Assembly: GCA_030263275.1 (NCBI GenBank)
Contig: SZOR01000011.1
Span: forward strand, 1 to 61,566
Source: DSNY01 sp016861185
GTDB taxonomy: Bacteria > Pseudomonadota > Gammaproteobacteria > Burkholderiales > Burkholderiaceae_F
Reading direction: 5' to 3'
DNA length: 61,566 nucleotides
Shown: positions 52,305-61,566 of the stretch, one piece after another
Layout of the letters: each line of letters begins with the position of its first letter
How positions within the stretch are numbered: position 1 is the first letter of the stretch
Translations under genes and position numbers: made by a program
Notes under the pieces: model-generated
Seen by the model: only the letters and a program-made list of their open reading frames with translations
Told to the model about the DNA's origin: nothing
The model's database searches: none

Positions 52305-53276
52305 CTACGCCAGAAGCTGCTTGAAGCGCTCGACTTCGCGCAGCACCGCGGCGCGCACGGGCGGCTCCCACACCGAGTGCCCGGCGTCGGCAACGACGAC
52401 GTAACGCGCGCTCGGCCAGGCGCGCGCCAACTCGTCGGCGTTGACGATCGGACAGACCATGTCGTAGCGCGCCTGCACGATCGCCGCCGGCAGATGGCGC
52501 ACGCGATACAGGTTGTTGATCAACTGGTCGGGCGCGAGGAAGCAGTGGTGCGCGAAGTAATGCGCCTCGAGCCGCGCCAGGCCGAGCGCCTCGTCGGCGA
52601 AGTGCCGCACCAGCTCCGGATTCGGCAGCAGCGTCGAGCAGCTTCCCTCGTATTCGCTCCACGCGCGCGCGAACGGCAGGTGCACGCGCGGATCGGGATC
52701 GAACAGCCGTTTCAGATAGCCGCGCAGCAGATCGCCGCGTTCGGCCGCGGGCAGCATCTCGGCGAACCTGCGCCACGCCTCCGGGAAGACGTTGCGCAGT
52801 CCGTACAGGAACCAGTCGATCTCGGCAGCGCGGCCGAGGAAGATGCCGCGCAGCACGAAGCCCAGGCAGCGCTCGGGCAGCGCTTCGCCGTAGGCGAGCC
52901 CCAGCGTGCTGCCCCACGAGCCGCCGAACACGAGCCAGCGATGCACGCCGAGGTAGTTGCGCAGCTTTTCGATGTCGCGCACGAGGTGCGCGGTCGTGTT
53001 GTTCGTCACCTCGCCGACCGGCGTCGATGCGCCGGCGCCGCGCTGGTCGAACAGCACGATGCGGAAGAAGTCCGGATCGAAGAAGCGCCGATGCTCGGGC
53101 GAGCTGCCGCCGCCCGGTCCGCCGTGCAGGAACACCACCGGCACGCCCTGCGGGTTGCCGCTCGTCTCCCAGTACATCGTGTGCACGTCGTCGAGCGGCA
53201 GCATGCCGGTGTCGTACGGTTCGACCGGCGCGTACAGCTCGGGGCGCGAATCGGTGCGTGCGTCCATGCGTGGCAT
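52305..53276 (-). CDS. pip: Proline iminopeptidase
   Basis: A 323-residue alpha/beta hydrolase that removes N-terminal proline from peptides. The oxyanion motif HGGPGG is at 51-56, the nucleophile Ser120 in GGSWGS, and the final His is in VADAGHSVWEP; YDTGMLPLDDVHTMYWE is the family N-terminus. A second ATG 3 codons inside is an alternative start. It is divergent from metY across a 69-base gap. Confidence 0.93.
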   Translation of the reverse strand: MPRMDARTDSRPELYAPVEPYDTGMLPLDDVHTMYWETSGNPQGVPVVFLHGGPGGGSSPEHRRFFDPDFFRIVLFDQRGAGASTPVGEVTNNTTAHLVRDIEKLRNYLGVHRWLVFGGSWGSTLGLAYGEALPERCLGFVLRGIFLGRAAEIDWFLYGLRNVFPEAWRRFAEMLPAAERGDLLRGYLKRLFDPDPRVHLPFARAWSEYEGSCSTLLPNPELVRHFADEALGLARLEAHYFAHHCFLAPDQLINNLYRVRHLPAAIVQARYDMVCPIVNADELARAWPSARYVVVADAGHSVWEPPVRAAVLREVERFKQLLA

Positions 53277-53282
53277 TATGCC

Positions 53283-53313
53283 GCTGGCCCCGCGGCTGCG
53301 CCGCGGGGCCAGC
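53283..53313. repeat. 14-bp perfect inverted repeat between pip and metY
   Basis: GCTGGCCCCGCGGC (53283-53296) and its exact complement (53300-53313) flank a 3-base TGC loop, in the 69-base divergent space. There is no T-run on either side, so it is probably not a terminator; it may be an operator or a strong 5' hairpin on one transcript. Confidence 0.7.
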
Positions 53314-53345
53314 GCTTCCGTTCTCCGAACGCGGATTCTGATCCG

Positions 53346-54644
53346 ATGAGTGGCCCGAAATACCCCGGCTTCGACACGCTGACGCTGCACGCGGGGCAGC
53401 GGCCCGATCCCGCAACCGGCGCGCGCGCGGTGCCGATCTACGCGTCGACGTCGTTCTGCTTCGACGATTCCGAGCACGCCGCGTCGCTGTTCAACATGGA
53501 GCGCGCCGGGCACGTGTACTCGCGGATCTCGAATCCGACGGTCGCCGTGCTCGAGGAGCGGATCGCCGCGCTCGAAAAGGGCGTCGGCGCGATCGCGACC
53601 GCAAGCGGACAGGCCGCGCTGCATCTGGCGATCGTCACGCTGATGGGCGCGGGCTCGCACATCGTCGCCAGTCGCGCGCTGTACGGCGGGTCGCACAACC
53701 TGCTCGCATACACGCTGAAGCGCTTCGGCATCGAAACGACCTTCGTCGATCCGCGCGACTTGGACGCGTGGCGTGCCGCGATCCGCCCGAACACGCGGCT
53801 GCTGTTCGGCGAGACGCTCGGCAATCCGGGGCTCGACGTGCTCGACATCCCGAACGTCGCCGCGCTCGCGCACGAACACGGGCTGCCGTTGCTGGTCGAC
53901 AGCACGTTCACGACACCCTATTTGATGCAACCGTTCGAGCTGGGCGCCGACCTCGTCTACCACTCGGCGACCAAGTTCCTCGGCGGCCACGGCGTGGCGA
54001 TCGGCGGACTGCTCGTCGACGGCGGAACGTTCGACTGGGCCGCGAGCGGCAAGTTTCCGACGATCAGCGAGCCGTACGAAGGCTTCCACGGCATGAACTT
54101 CGCCGAGGAAAGCACCGTCGCGCCGTTCCTGCTGCGCGCACGCCGCGAAGGGCTGCGCGACTTCGGCGCGTGCATGAGCCCGCACACCGCCTTCCTGATC
54201 CTGCAGGGACTCGAGACGCTGCCGCTCCGAATGCAGCGGCACGTCGACAACACGCGTAAGGTCGTCGCTTTTCTGGCCGCGCAGCCGAACGTCGAGCGCG
54301 TCGCCTACCCCGAGCTGCCAACGCATCCGGACCGCGCGCTCGCCGAGCGCCTGCTGCCGCGCGGCTGCGGCGCGGTATTCAGCTTCGAGCTGAAGGGCTC
54401 GCGCGCCGCGGGGCGCAAGTTCGTCGAGTCGCTGAAGGTGTTTTCGCATCTCGCCAACGTCGGCGACGCGAAGTCGCTCGTGATCCACCCGGCGACGACG
54501 ACGCACTTCCGCGTGCCCGACGAAGAGCTCGCCGCCGCCGGCATCACGCAGGGAACGATCCGGCTGTCGATCGGGCTTGAGGACCCCGACGACCTGATCG
54601 ACGATCTGGCGCGCGCGCTGAAGGCTGCAGCGAAGGTGGCGTAA
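53346..54644 (+). CDS. metY: O-acetylhomoserine sulfhydrylase MetY
   Basis: A 432-residue PLP enzyme of the Cys/Met family, at the length typical of O-acetylhomoserine aminocarboxypropyltransferases. YSR lies at 58-60, Asp185 in LLVDSTF and the PLP Lys210 in HSATKFLGGHG. The inserted block FPTISEPYEGFHGMNF separates it from MetZ and cystathionine synthases. It gives a second route to homocysteine beside metZ at 25-26 kb and has no riboswitch in front. Confidence 0.93.
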   Translation: MSGPKYPGFDTLTLHAGQRPDPATGARAVPIYASTSFCFDDSEHAASLFNMERAGHVYSRISNPTVAVLEERIAALEKGVGAIATASGQAALHLAIVTLMGAGSHIVASRALYGGSHNLLAYTLKRFGIETTFVDPRDLDAWRAAIRPNTRLLFGETLGNPGLDVLDIPNVAALAHEHGLPLLVDSTFTTPYLMQPFELGADLVYHSATKFLGGHGVAIGGLLVDGGTFDWAASGKFPTISEPYEGFHGMNFAEESTVAPFLLRARREGLRDFGACMSPHTAFLILQGLETLPLRMQRHVDNTRKVVAFLAAQPNVERVAYPELPTHPDRALAERLLPRGCGAVFSFELKGSRAAGRKFVESLKVFSHLANVGDAKSLVIHPATTTHFRVPDEELAAAGITQGTIRLSIGLEDPDDLIDDLARALKAAAKVA

Positions 54645-55471
54645 TGGTGCTCGAAGGACTGTTCGCCTACACCGGCGGAAGAGCGTTCGACGCTGCGCGG
54701 CCCTGCGTCGTTTTCCTGCACGGCGCGCAGCACGACCACAGCGTCTGGATCCTGCAGAGCCGCTATCTCGCGCATCACGGCTATGCGGTGCTGGCGCTCG
54801 ACCTGCCCGGCCATGGCCGCAGCCGCGGGCCGGCCGCGACGAGCGTCGAAGCCATCGCCGATCGCGTCGCGCGGGCGCTCGCGTCGCTCGCGAACCCGCG
54901 CTTCCTGCTCGCCGGCCACAGCATGGGATCGCTGGTCGTGCTCGAACTGGCGCAGCGGCTCGCCGATCGCGTTACCGGTGTGGCGCTGTGCGCGGCCGCG
55001 TTTCCGATGCGCGTGTCCGATGCGCTGCTGGCGGCCACGCGCGAGGATCCGCCGGCCGCGATGGACATGATCAACGTCTGGTCGCACAGCGTTTCGATCG
55101 CGCCGTTCGCCGTGCGTCCCGGCAGCCCGGCGCCGGGCTTCAACGTCGTCTGGCAGAACCTGCGGCTGATGCAGCGGATCGCGCACGTCAACGGGGCGGC
55201 GGTGCTGCCGACCGACTTCGCCGCGTGCAACGCGTATGCGCGCGGGCTGGAGGCGGCGCGCGCGCTGCGCTGCCCGGCGCTTTTCGTGCTCGGCGCGGCC
55301 GACCAGATGACGCCGCCGCGCGCGGCGCAGCCGCTGCTCGAAGCGATCGCGGACAAGACCGCAGTCACGCTGCCCGACACCGGGCATTCGATGATGGCCG
55401 AGAACCCGGACGGCGTGCGGCGCGCGCTCGAATCGTTCGCCGCGCGCATCTTCGCGACGGCCGCGGCCTGA
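54644..55471 (+). CDS. Alpha/beta hydrolase
   Basis: A 275-residue hydrolase with the usual triad: Ser93 in GHSMGS, an Asp in LGAADQMTPP and a His in PDTGHSMM; the oxyanion region is FLHGAQHDHSVW. The substrate is unknown. Its ATG overlaps the metY stop by one base (TAATG). That coupling suggests a link to sulfur amino-acid metabolism, for example a homoserine-ester related step, but this is only inference. Confidence 0.85.
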   Translation: MVLEGLFAYTGGRAFDAARPCVVFLHGAQHDHSVWILQSRYLAHHGYAVLALDLPGHGRSRGPAATSVEAIADRVARALASLANPRFLLAGHSMGSLVVLELAQRLADRVTGVALCAAAFPMRVSDALLAATREDPPAAMDMINVWSHSVSIAPFAVRPGSPAPGFNVVWQNLRLMQRIAHVNGAAVLPTDFAACNAYARGLEAARALRCPALFVLGAADQMTPPRAAQPLLEAIADKTAVTLPDTGHSMMAENPDGVRRALESFAARIFATAAA

Positions 55472-55489
55472 GCGCCCCGCTCGACTCGA

Positions 55490-56125
55490 TTGAACGCGGT
55501 CAACTGGGACACCTACTGGCTGTACGTGCTGACCGAGGCGGCGCTGAGCCTGTCGCCGGGGCCGGCCGTGATGCTGGTGATCGCGTACGGGCTGACGCAG
55601 GGCGCGCGCCGCTCGCTTCCCGCCACGCTCGGCATCCTGTCGGCCAACGCGATCTACTTCGCGGTTTCCGCCACCAGCCTGGGCGCGGTCCTCGTTTCTT
55701 CGCGCGCGTTCTTTTTCGCAGTCAAGTGGATCGGGGCGGCGTATCTCGTCTATCTCGGGCTGCGCGCGCTGTTCGGCCAGCCTTCGCCGATCACGGCGTC
55801 GAACCCCGCGGCGCGCGGATCGAACTGGCGGTCGATCTACGCGTCGGGGCTGACGCTGCAGCTGGCCAACCCGAAGACGTTGATCTTCTTCGTCGCGATC
55901 CTGCCGCAATTCGTCGATCCGCGACTTCCGATAGGCGCGCAGATGGCGTGGCTCGCGGCGGGGTCGGTGGTGCCCGAGTTCTTCATCCTCGCGGGCTACG
56001 GCTTCCTCGCCTCGCGCGCGGCGCGCGTCGCGACCGATCCGCGCTACGCACGCTGGACCGATCGCATCGCCGGCGCGCTGGTGCTCGCAGCCGCCGCGCT
56101 GGTCCTTTCGGTCGCGCCCGCGTAG
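55490..56125 (+). CDS. LysE/RhtB-family exporter
   Basis: A 211-residue inner-membrane protein with about six membrane segments and the LysE pattern LSLSPGPAVMLVIAYGLTQGARR near the N-terminus, then KWIGAAYLVYLGLRAL and LANPKTLIFFVAILPQF. Such proteins export amino acids or homoserine-type compounds; its position after metY is suggestive. The start is TTG, 18 bases after the hydrolase stop. Confidence 0.9.
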   Translation: MNAVNWDTYWLYVLTEAALSLSPGPAVMLVIAYGLTQGARRSLPATLGILSANAIYFAVSATSLGAVLVSSRAFFFAVKWIGAAYLVYLGLRALFGQPSPITASNPAARGSNWRSIYASGLTLQLANPKTLIFFVAILPQFVDPRLPIGAQMAWLAAGSVVPEFFILAGYGFLASRAARVATDPRYARWTDRIAGALVLAAAALVLSVAPA

Positions 56126-56251
56126 AGCGGGCGATGCCGGGGAAGGCCGCCGGGAAAGCCACGTAAGCGTTGCGCCCCGCCCGCCCCTATACTTTCGCCG
56201 ACGGATCGCGTTCGACGATTCAGCTCAAACCCATCCCCAGGAGACAGCACC

Positions 56252-57217
56252 ATGCAACAGACCGGCTCGGCCCTGTTTCGCTCCCTGCTCGCCGCCGCGG
56301 CGCTTTGCGCGGCCAGCGTCGGCGCGAACGCCCAGCAGAAGTTCGTCAACGTCCTGACCGGCGGCCAGGCCGGCGTGTACTACCCGCTCGGCGTCGCGCT
56401 CAGCCAGATCTACAGCAAGGCGATGCCCGACGCAAAGGTTCAGGTGCAGGCGACCAAGGCGTCAGTCGAGAACCTCAACCTGCTGCAGGCCGGCCGCGGC
56501 GAGATCGCCTTCACGCTCGGCGACTCGCTGTCCGACGCGTGGAAGGGCGTGGAGGACGCGGGCTTCAAGACGCCGCTGAAGAAGCTGCGCACGGTGGCGG
56601 GCATCTATTCGAACTACATCCAGATCGTCGCAAGCGCAGATTCCGGTATCAAGACGCTCGCGGATCTGAAGGGCAAGCGCATCTCGGTCGGCGCGCCGCG
56701 ATCGGGCACGGAACTGAACGCGCGCGCGATCCTGAAGGCCGCAGGACTGACCTACCAGGACTTCGCGAAAGTCGAATACCTCCCGTTCGGCGAATCGGTC
56801 GAGCTGATGAAAAACCGTCAGCTCGACGTGACGCTGCAGTCGGCCGGACTCGGCGTGGCGTCGATCCGCGACCTGGCGACCTCGATCAGGATCGTGGTCG
56901 TACCGATCCCTGCCGACGTCGTCGCGAAGGTCGGCGACCCCGCCTACCAGCCCGGCACGATCCCCGCGAATACGTACACGAACCAGGCGGACAACGTTCC
57001 GACCGCAGCGATCAAGAACTTCCTCGTCACGCACGATGGCGTTCCCGCCGACACCGTCTACACGATGACCAAGGCGCTGTTCGACAACCTCGACCAGTTG
57101 ATCGCGGCACACGCGGCCGCGAAGGCGATCGTCAAAGCCGACGCCGCCAAGGACGTGCCGGTGCCGCTGCATCCGGGCGCCGAACGCTACTACCGCGAAG
57201 CCGGCCTGTTGAAGTAG
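56252..57217 (+). CDS. TAXI-family TRAP solute-binding protein
   Basis: A 321-residue periplasmic binding protein. The signal peptide is residues 1-27 (GANA cut). The TAXI pattern includes LTGGQAGVYYPLGVALSQIY, QATKASVENLNLL and GKRISVGAPRSGTELNA. It delivers an unknown ligand, in relatives often a dicarboxylate, to the fused permease encoded 100 bases downstream. An AGGAGA ribosome site precedes the ATG by 8 bases. Confidence 0.93.
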   Translation: MQQTGSALFRSLLAAAALCAASVGANAQQKFVNVLTGGQAGVYYPLGVALSQIYSKAMPDAKVQVQATKASVENLNLLQAGRGEIAFTLGDSLSDAWKGVEDAGFKTPLKKLRTVAGIYSNYIQIVASADSGIKTLADLKGKRISVGAPRSGTELNARAILKAAGLTYQDFAKVEYLPFGESVELMKNRQLDVTLQSAGLGVASIRDLATSIRIVVVPIPADVVAKVGDPAYQPGTIPANTYTNQADNVPTAAIKNFLVTHDGVPADTVYTMTKALFDNLDQLIAAHAAAKAIVKADAAKDVPVPLHPGAERYYREAGLLK

Positions 57218-57317
57218 GGCGTACGCGCAAGCAGTGCCGCGATGACACAGCGCCGCTGTGCCATCGCTTCTTTCTGGGTACGACAACCACGACAAACCCA
57301 GCGAAGAGGACCCAGCG

Positions 57318-59339
<2,022 letters not shown>

Positions 59340-59350
59340 CCGCTGCGCCG

Positions 59351-59728
59351 ATGAGCGCGCTCGCCGTCTGCCTGGTCGCGGGCGCGCTCAGCGTCGCGGT
59401 TCCTGCGCGCGCGTTCACGCTCGCCTGGCAGCACACGGTCGAAAAGGTCCTATGGGAGGAGGACTACGTCGTCGCCGGCGAATGGCTGTATCTGTCCGGC
59501 GCGCGCATCCGCGGCAGCGGCGCCGGCATGGAGCCGCCGGCGGGCGCCATCCTGCAGGACGGCGCGTGGCGCTACCTGCCGGACGTTCGCTGGTATCGCG
59601 AGATCCGGCTCGCGCGCTCGGAATTCGGCACCGACTACCGGCTCTGCGTCGACGGCCGATGCCGCACCTTCGCCGCGCTGATCGGCCCGCCCGCCGCCGC
59701 CGTCACACTCGTTCCCTGCCGGCGTTGA
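59351..59728 (+). CDS. DUF1850 protein, TRAP-associated
   Basis: A 125-residue protein with a signal peptide (1-21, ending ARA) and the DUF1850 features FTLAWQHTVEKVLWEEDY and YLSGARIRGSGAGMEPP. DUF1850 genes regularly follow TAXI-TRAP permeases; the function is unknown and may be periplasmic. It starts 11 bases after the permease and ends 4 bases before the convergent yihY-type gene. Confidence 0.87.
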   Translation: MSALAVCLVAGALSVAVPARAFTLAWQHTVEKVLWEEDYVVAGEWLYLSGARIRGSGAGMEPPAGAILQDGAWRYLPDVRWYREIRLARSEFGTDYRLCVDGRCRTFAALIGPPAAAVTLVPCRR

Positions 59729-59732
59729 CTTC

Positions 59733-61040
59733 TCAGGCGGTGCCGGCAAAGGTACGCGCCAGCGGCGCGCGCAGCCAGTCGGCTTCGAGCGCGCGCTTCA
59801 TCCACGCGCCAAGGGTCGCCTCGTCGCGGGCGACGAGCGTGTTGGCCGGGTCGACCGCGAAGCGCTTGAAGACTTCCACCAGGTCGGTGCGCTCGGGATC
59901 GCAGACGAGCAGCCAGCACCCGGCGTTGACGCCTTCGAGCCGGGCGACGTAGTTCAGGCGCTCCAGTTCGCCGAGCAGCCGCTCCGCTTCCTCCGGAAAG
60001 AGCCGCACCGCGCGCGCGAGCGTTCCGGTGTCGATCCGCGCCGCCTCGCCGCCGCATCGATGGCCGTCGTACAGCGCGCGCAGCAGCGCGACGGCGGTCA
60101 CGAAGCGATTGCCCGCGCGGCGTTCGTCCGCGAAGCGCGTACTGCGCAGCATCGGCAGCGTGGCGGCGATCGCCGCGCCGAACAGCACGACGAACCAGGC
60201 CAGGTACACCCACAGCAGGAACAGCGGCACCGCGGCGAACGCGCCGTAGATCGTCGCGACCGTCCCGGTGCGAATGTAGGCGGCGAAGCCTTCGCGGATC
60301 AGCTCGCCGACCAGCGCCGCGGCGAAGCCGCCGATCAGCGCGTCGCGCCAGCGGACCTTGCGGTTCGGCACCAGCACGTACAGCGCCGCGTACGCGAGCC
60401 CGCTGACCAAGAGCGGCAGATAGTCGAGCGCCGCACGCACCAGCCCCGGAAGCTGCTGCACCAGTCCGGCGGAGGCCGACAGCAGGTACGAGGTGGCCGC
60501 CAGGCTCGCGCCGATCAGGATCGGGCCGAGCGTGATCAGCGTCCAATAGATGACGACGCGCTGCGCCCACGGCCGCTGCTGCTGCACGAGCCAAAGCTCG
60601 TTCAGCGCGCGTTCGACCGTATGGATCATCAGCATCGCGGTGGTCGCCAGGAACACCAGGCCGTACGCCGTCAACTGCGTCGCTTTGGCGGCGAAGTTGT
60701 TCAGGTAGCGCAGCAGTTGCGCGGCATACTGCTCGGGCAGCAGTTCGCGCAGCAGGTTCTTCTCGAGCGCCGCACGGAATTCGCCGAACATCGGGAAGGT
60801 CGTAAAGATCGACAGCGCGACCGCCAGCAGCGGAACCAGCGCGAGCACCGTCGTGAAGGTCAGGCTGCCGGCGACCTGCGGCAGCCGCATCTCGCGCGCG
60901 CGCCGCGCGGCGAACTCGAGCACGTCGCGCGCCTGCTCGAGCAGCGGCCCGAGCCGCGCCGGCCATTCGTCGACGCGCGCGAGCGCGCGCAGCGCGCGCG
61001 CGGCGCCGTCGCTGGTGCGCTGAAAGAGCCTCGTCATCAT
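59733..61040 (-). CDS. YihY/BrkB-family inner-membrane protein
   Basis: A 435-residue membrane protein with about six membrane segments and the family blocks AGSLTFTTVLALVPLLAVALS and LLWVYLAWFVVLFGAAIAA. It was once mis-assigned as RNase BN; the role is unknown. The extended cytoplasmic C-terminal domain (about 310-435) is typical of betaproteobacterial members. Two adjacent ATG codons mark the start; further upstream in-frame codons are ignored. Confidence 0.9.
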   Translation of the reverse strand: MMTRLFQRTSDGAARALRALARVDEWPARLGPLLEQARDVLEFAARRAREMRLPQVAGSLTFTTVLALVPLLAVALSIFTTFPMFGEFRAALEKNLLRELLPEQYAAQLLRYLNNFAAKATQLTAYGLVFLATTAMLMIHTVERALNELWLVQQQRPWAQRVVIYWTLITLGPILIGASLAATSYLLSASAGLVQQLPGLVRAALDYLPLLVSGLAYAALYVLVPNRKVRWRDALIGGFAAALVGELIREGFAAYIRTGTVATIYGAFAAVPLFLLWVYLAWFVVLFGAAIAATLPMLRSTRFADERRAGNRFVTAVALLRALYDGHRCGGEAARIDTGTLARAVRLFPEEAERLLGELERLNYVARLEGVNAGCWLLVCDPERTDLVEVFKRFAVDPANTLVARDEATLGAWMKRALEADWLRAPLARTFAGTA

Positions 61041-61107
61041 CCGTGCAGCCGGAGCTTCACGCGGGCGTTTTCTGGATAATCGCACCGGATACTAGCGGCC
61101 CATCGAC

Positions 61108-61566
61108 TTGGACATCCTCGTGCTCTACTACAGCCGCCACGGCGCGACGCGGCGGCTGGCCGAGTGCATCGCGCAGGGCATCGACGGCGTGGCCGGGACG
61201 CACGCGCGGCTGCGCACGGTGCCGCCCGTGGCGCCGGCCACCGAACGCAGCGCGCCGCCCGTTCCGCCCGACGGCGCGCCGTACGCAGAGCTGCGCGACC
61301 TCGAGGAATGCGAAGGGCTCGCGCTCGGCTCGCCGACGCGCTTCGGCAACATGGCCGCGCCGCTGAAGTTCTTTCTCGATTCGACGAGCGGTCTGTGGCT
61401 CGCCGGTGCGCTCGCCGGCAAGCCCGCGTGCGTGTTCACGTCGACGAGCAGCCTGCACGGCGGGCAGGAGTCGACGCTGCTGTCGATGATGCTGCCGCTG
61501 CTCCATCACGGCATGCTGCTGCTGGGGCTGCCCTACACCGAGCGCGACGTGACGACGACCGCGAGC
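61108..61566 (+). CDS. WrbA-like NAD(P)H:quinone oxidoreductase, 5' part
   Basis: The first 153 codons of a flavodoxin-like quinone reductase; the gene continues past the window. The FMN phosphate loop is VLYYSRHGATRRLA, the isoalloxazine loop is LGSPTRFGNMAAPLKFFLD and the later FTSTSSLHGGQE completes the site. These enzymes reduce quinones by two electrons. The TTG start is forced by an in-frame TAG at 61093. It is divergent from the yihY-type gene, a common pairing in Burkholderiales. Confidence 0.92.
   Translation, partial: MDILVLYYSRHGATRRLAECIAQGIDGVAGTHARLRTVPPVAPATERSAPPVPPDGAPYAELRDLEECEGLALGSPTRFGNMAAPLKFFLDSTSGLWLAGALAGKPACVFTSTSSLHGGQESTLLSMMLPLLHHGMLLLGLPYTERDVTTTAS

Noticed and set aside
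53283..53313. Inverted repeat as a terminator
   Set aside because: No T-run follows on either strand and both flanking genes start, rather than end, here.
51117..53345. A long in-frame extension upstream of metY
   Set aside because: The 743 codons before the metY ATG are antisense to CBS, hyi and pip genes; the family N-terminus begins at 53346.

Overview
The window is a compact, very GC-rich, gene-dense chromosomal segment. Its gene content and order point to a betaproteobacterium, probably Burkholderiales. The order marks are a lolC-lolD / tatD / comEC cluster next to recJ-prfB-lysS; the isc operon iscR-iscS-iscU-iscA-hscB-hscA-fdx-iscX; and a long one-strand run leuC-leuD-leuB-asd-fimV-truA-trpF-trpB-trpA-accD-folC-dedD-cvpA-purF-metZ. 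No phage, insertion sequence, CRISPR array or defence island is visible. About 64 genes are housekeeping or transport genes, often joined by 1-4 base stop/start overlaps.

Layout. 1-12.9 kb: 5' end of comEC, tatD, two small membrane-protein genes, lolD and lolC, an RpfE-type protein, recJ, prfB with its programmed +1 frameshift, an acetyltransferase, a short-chain dehydrogenase, lysS, a Nudix hydrolase, and an SbtA-like bicarbonate transporter with a PII-like partner. 12.9-20.1 kb: the isc operon (minus strand) with a recognisable IscR-type promoter, a zinc-ribbon methyltransferase gene beyond it, and a low-molecular-weight phosphatase gene. 20.3-25 kb: uvrB, an aromatic aminotransferase, tRNA-Asn with promoter and hairpin, a small unknown gene and the debris of a cytochrome/choice-of-anchor-D type gene. 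25-42.7 kb: the one-strand biosynthetic run, ending in metZ behind a SAM-II riboswitch and terminator. 42.8-51.4 kb: a secreted intradiol dioxygenase, an M48 lipoprotein protease, an MFS carrier, aroC, an LplT-PlsC fusion, a secreted amidohydrolase, a flavoprotein and a CBS protein. 51.5-61.6 kb: hydroxypyruvate isomerase, proline iminopeptidase, a second homoserine sulfhydrylase (metY), an alpha/beta hydrolase, a LysE exporter, a TAXI-TRAP transporter with its DUF1850 partner, a YihY protein and the start of a WrbA-like gene.

How it fits together. The long run combines leucine, aspartate-family, tryptophan, fatty-acid, folate, purine and methionine steps with the polar hub protein FimV. It contains internal control points: a terminator just before truA, a candidate promoter in front of fimV, and a promoter, riboswitch and terminator in front of metZ. 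Methionine can apparently be made by two direct-sulfhydrylation enzymes, and only one of them carries the SAM sensor.

The observations most worth checking are the SAM-II/terminator arrangement that leaves metZ with no ordinary ribosome site, the decayed fused gene at about 24.5-24.9 kb, the SbtA/PII-like pair, a 20-bp perfect inverted repeat between tatD and its divergent neighbour, and a TPDPSP-type repeat read as the C-terminus of TrpA. I did not find a clearly new multi-gene system. All calls come from reading the sequence; no database search was run.
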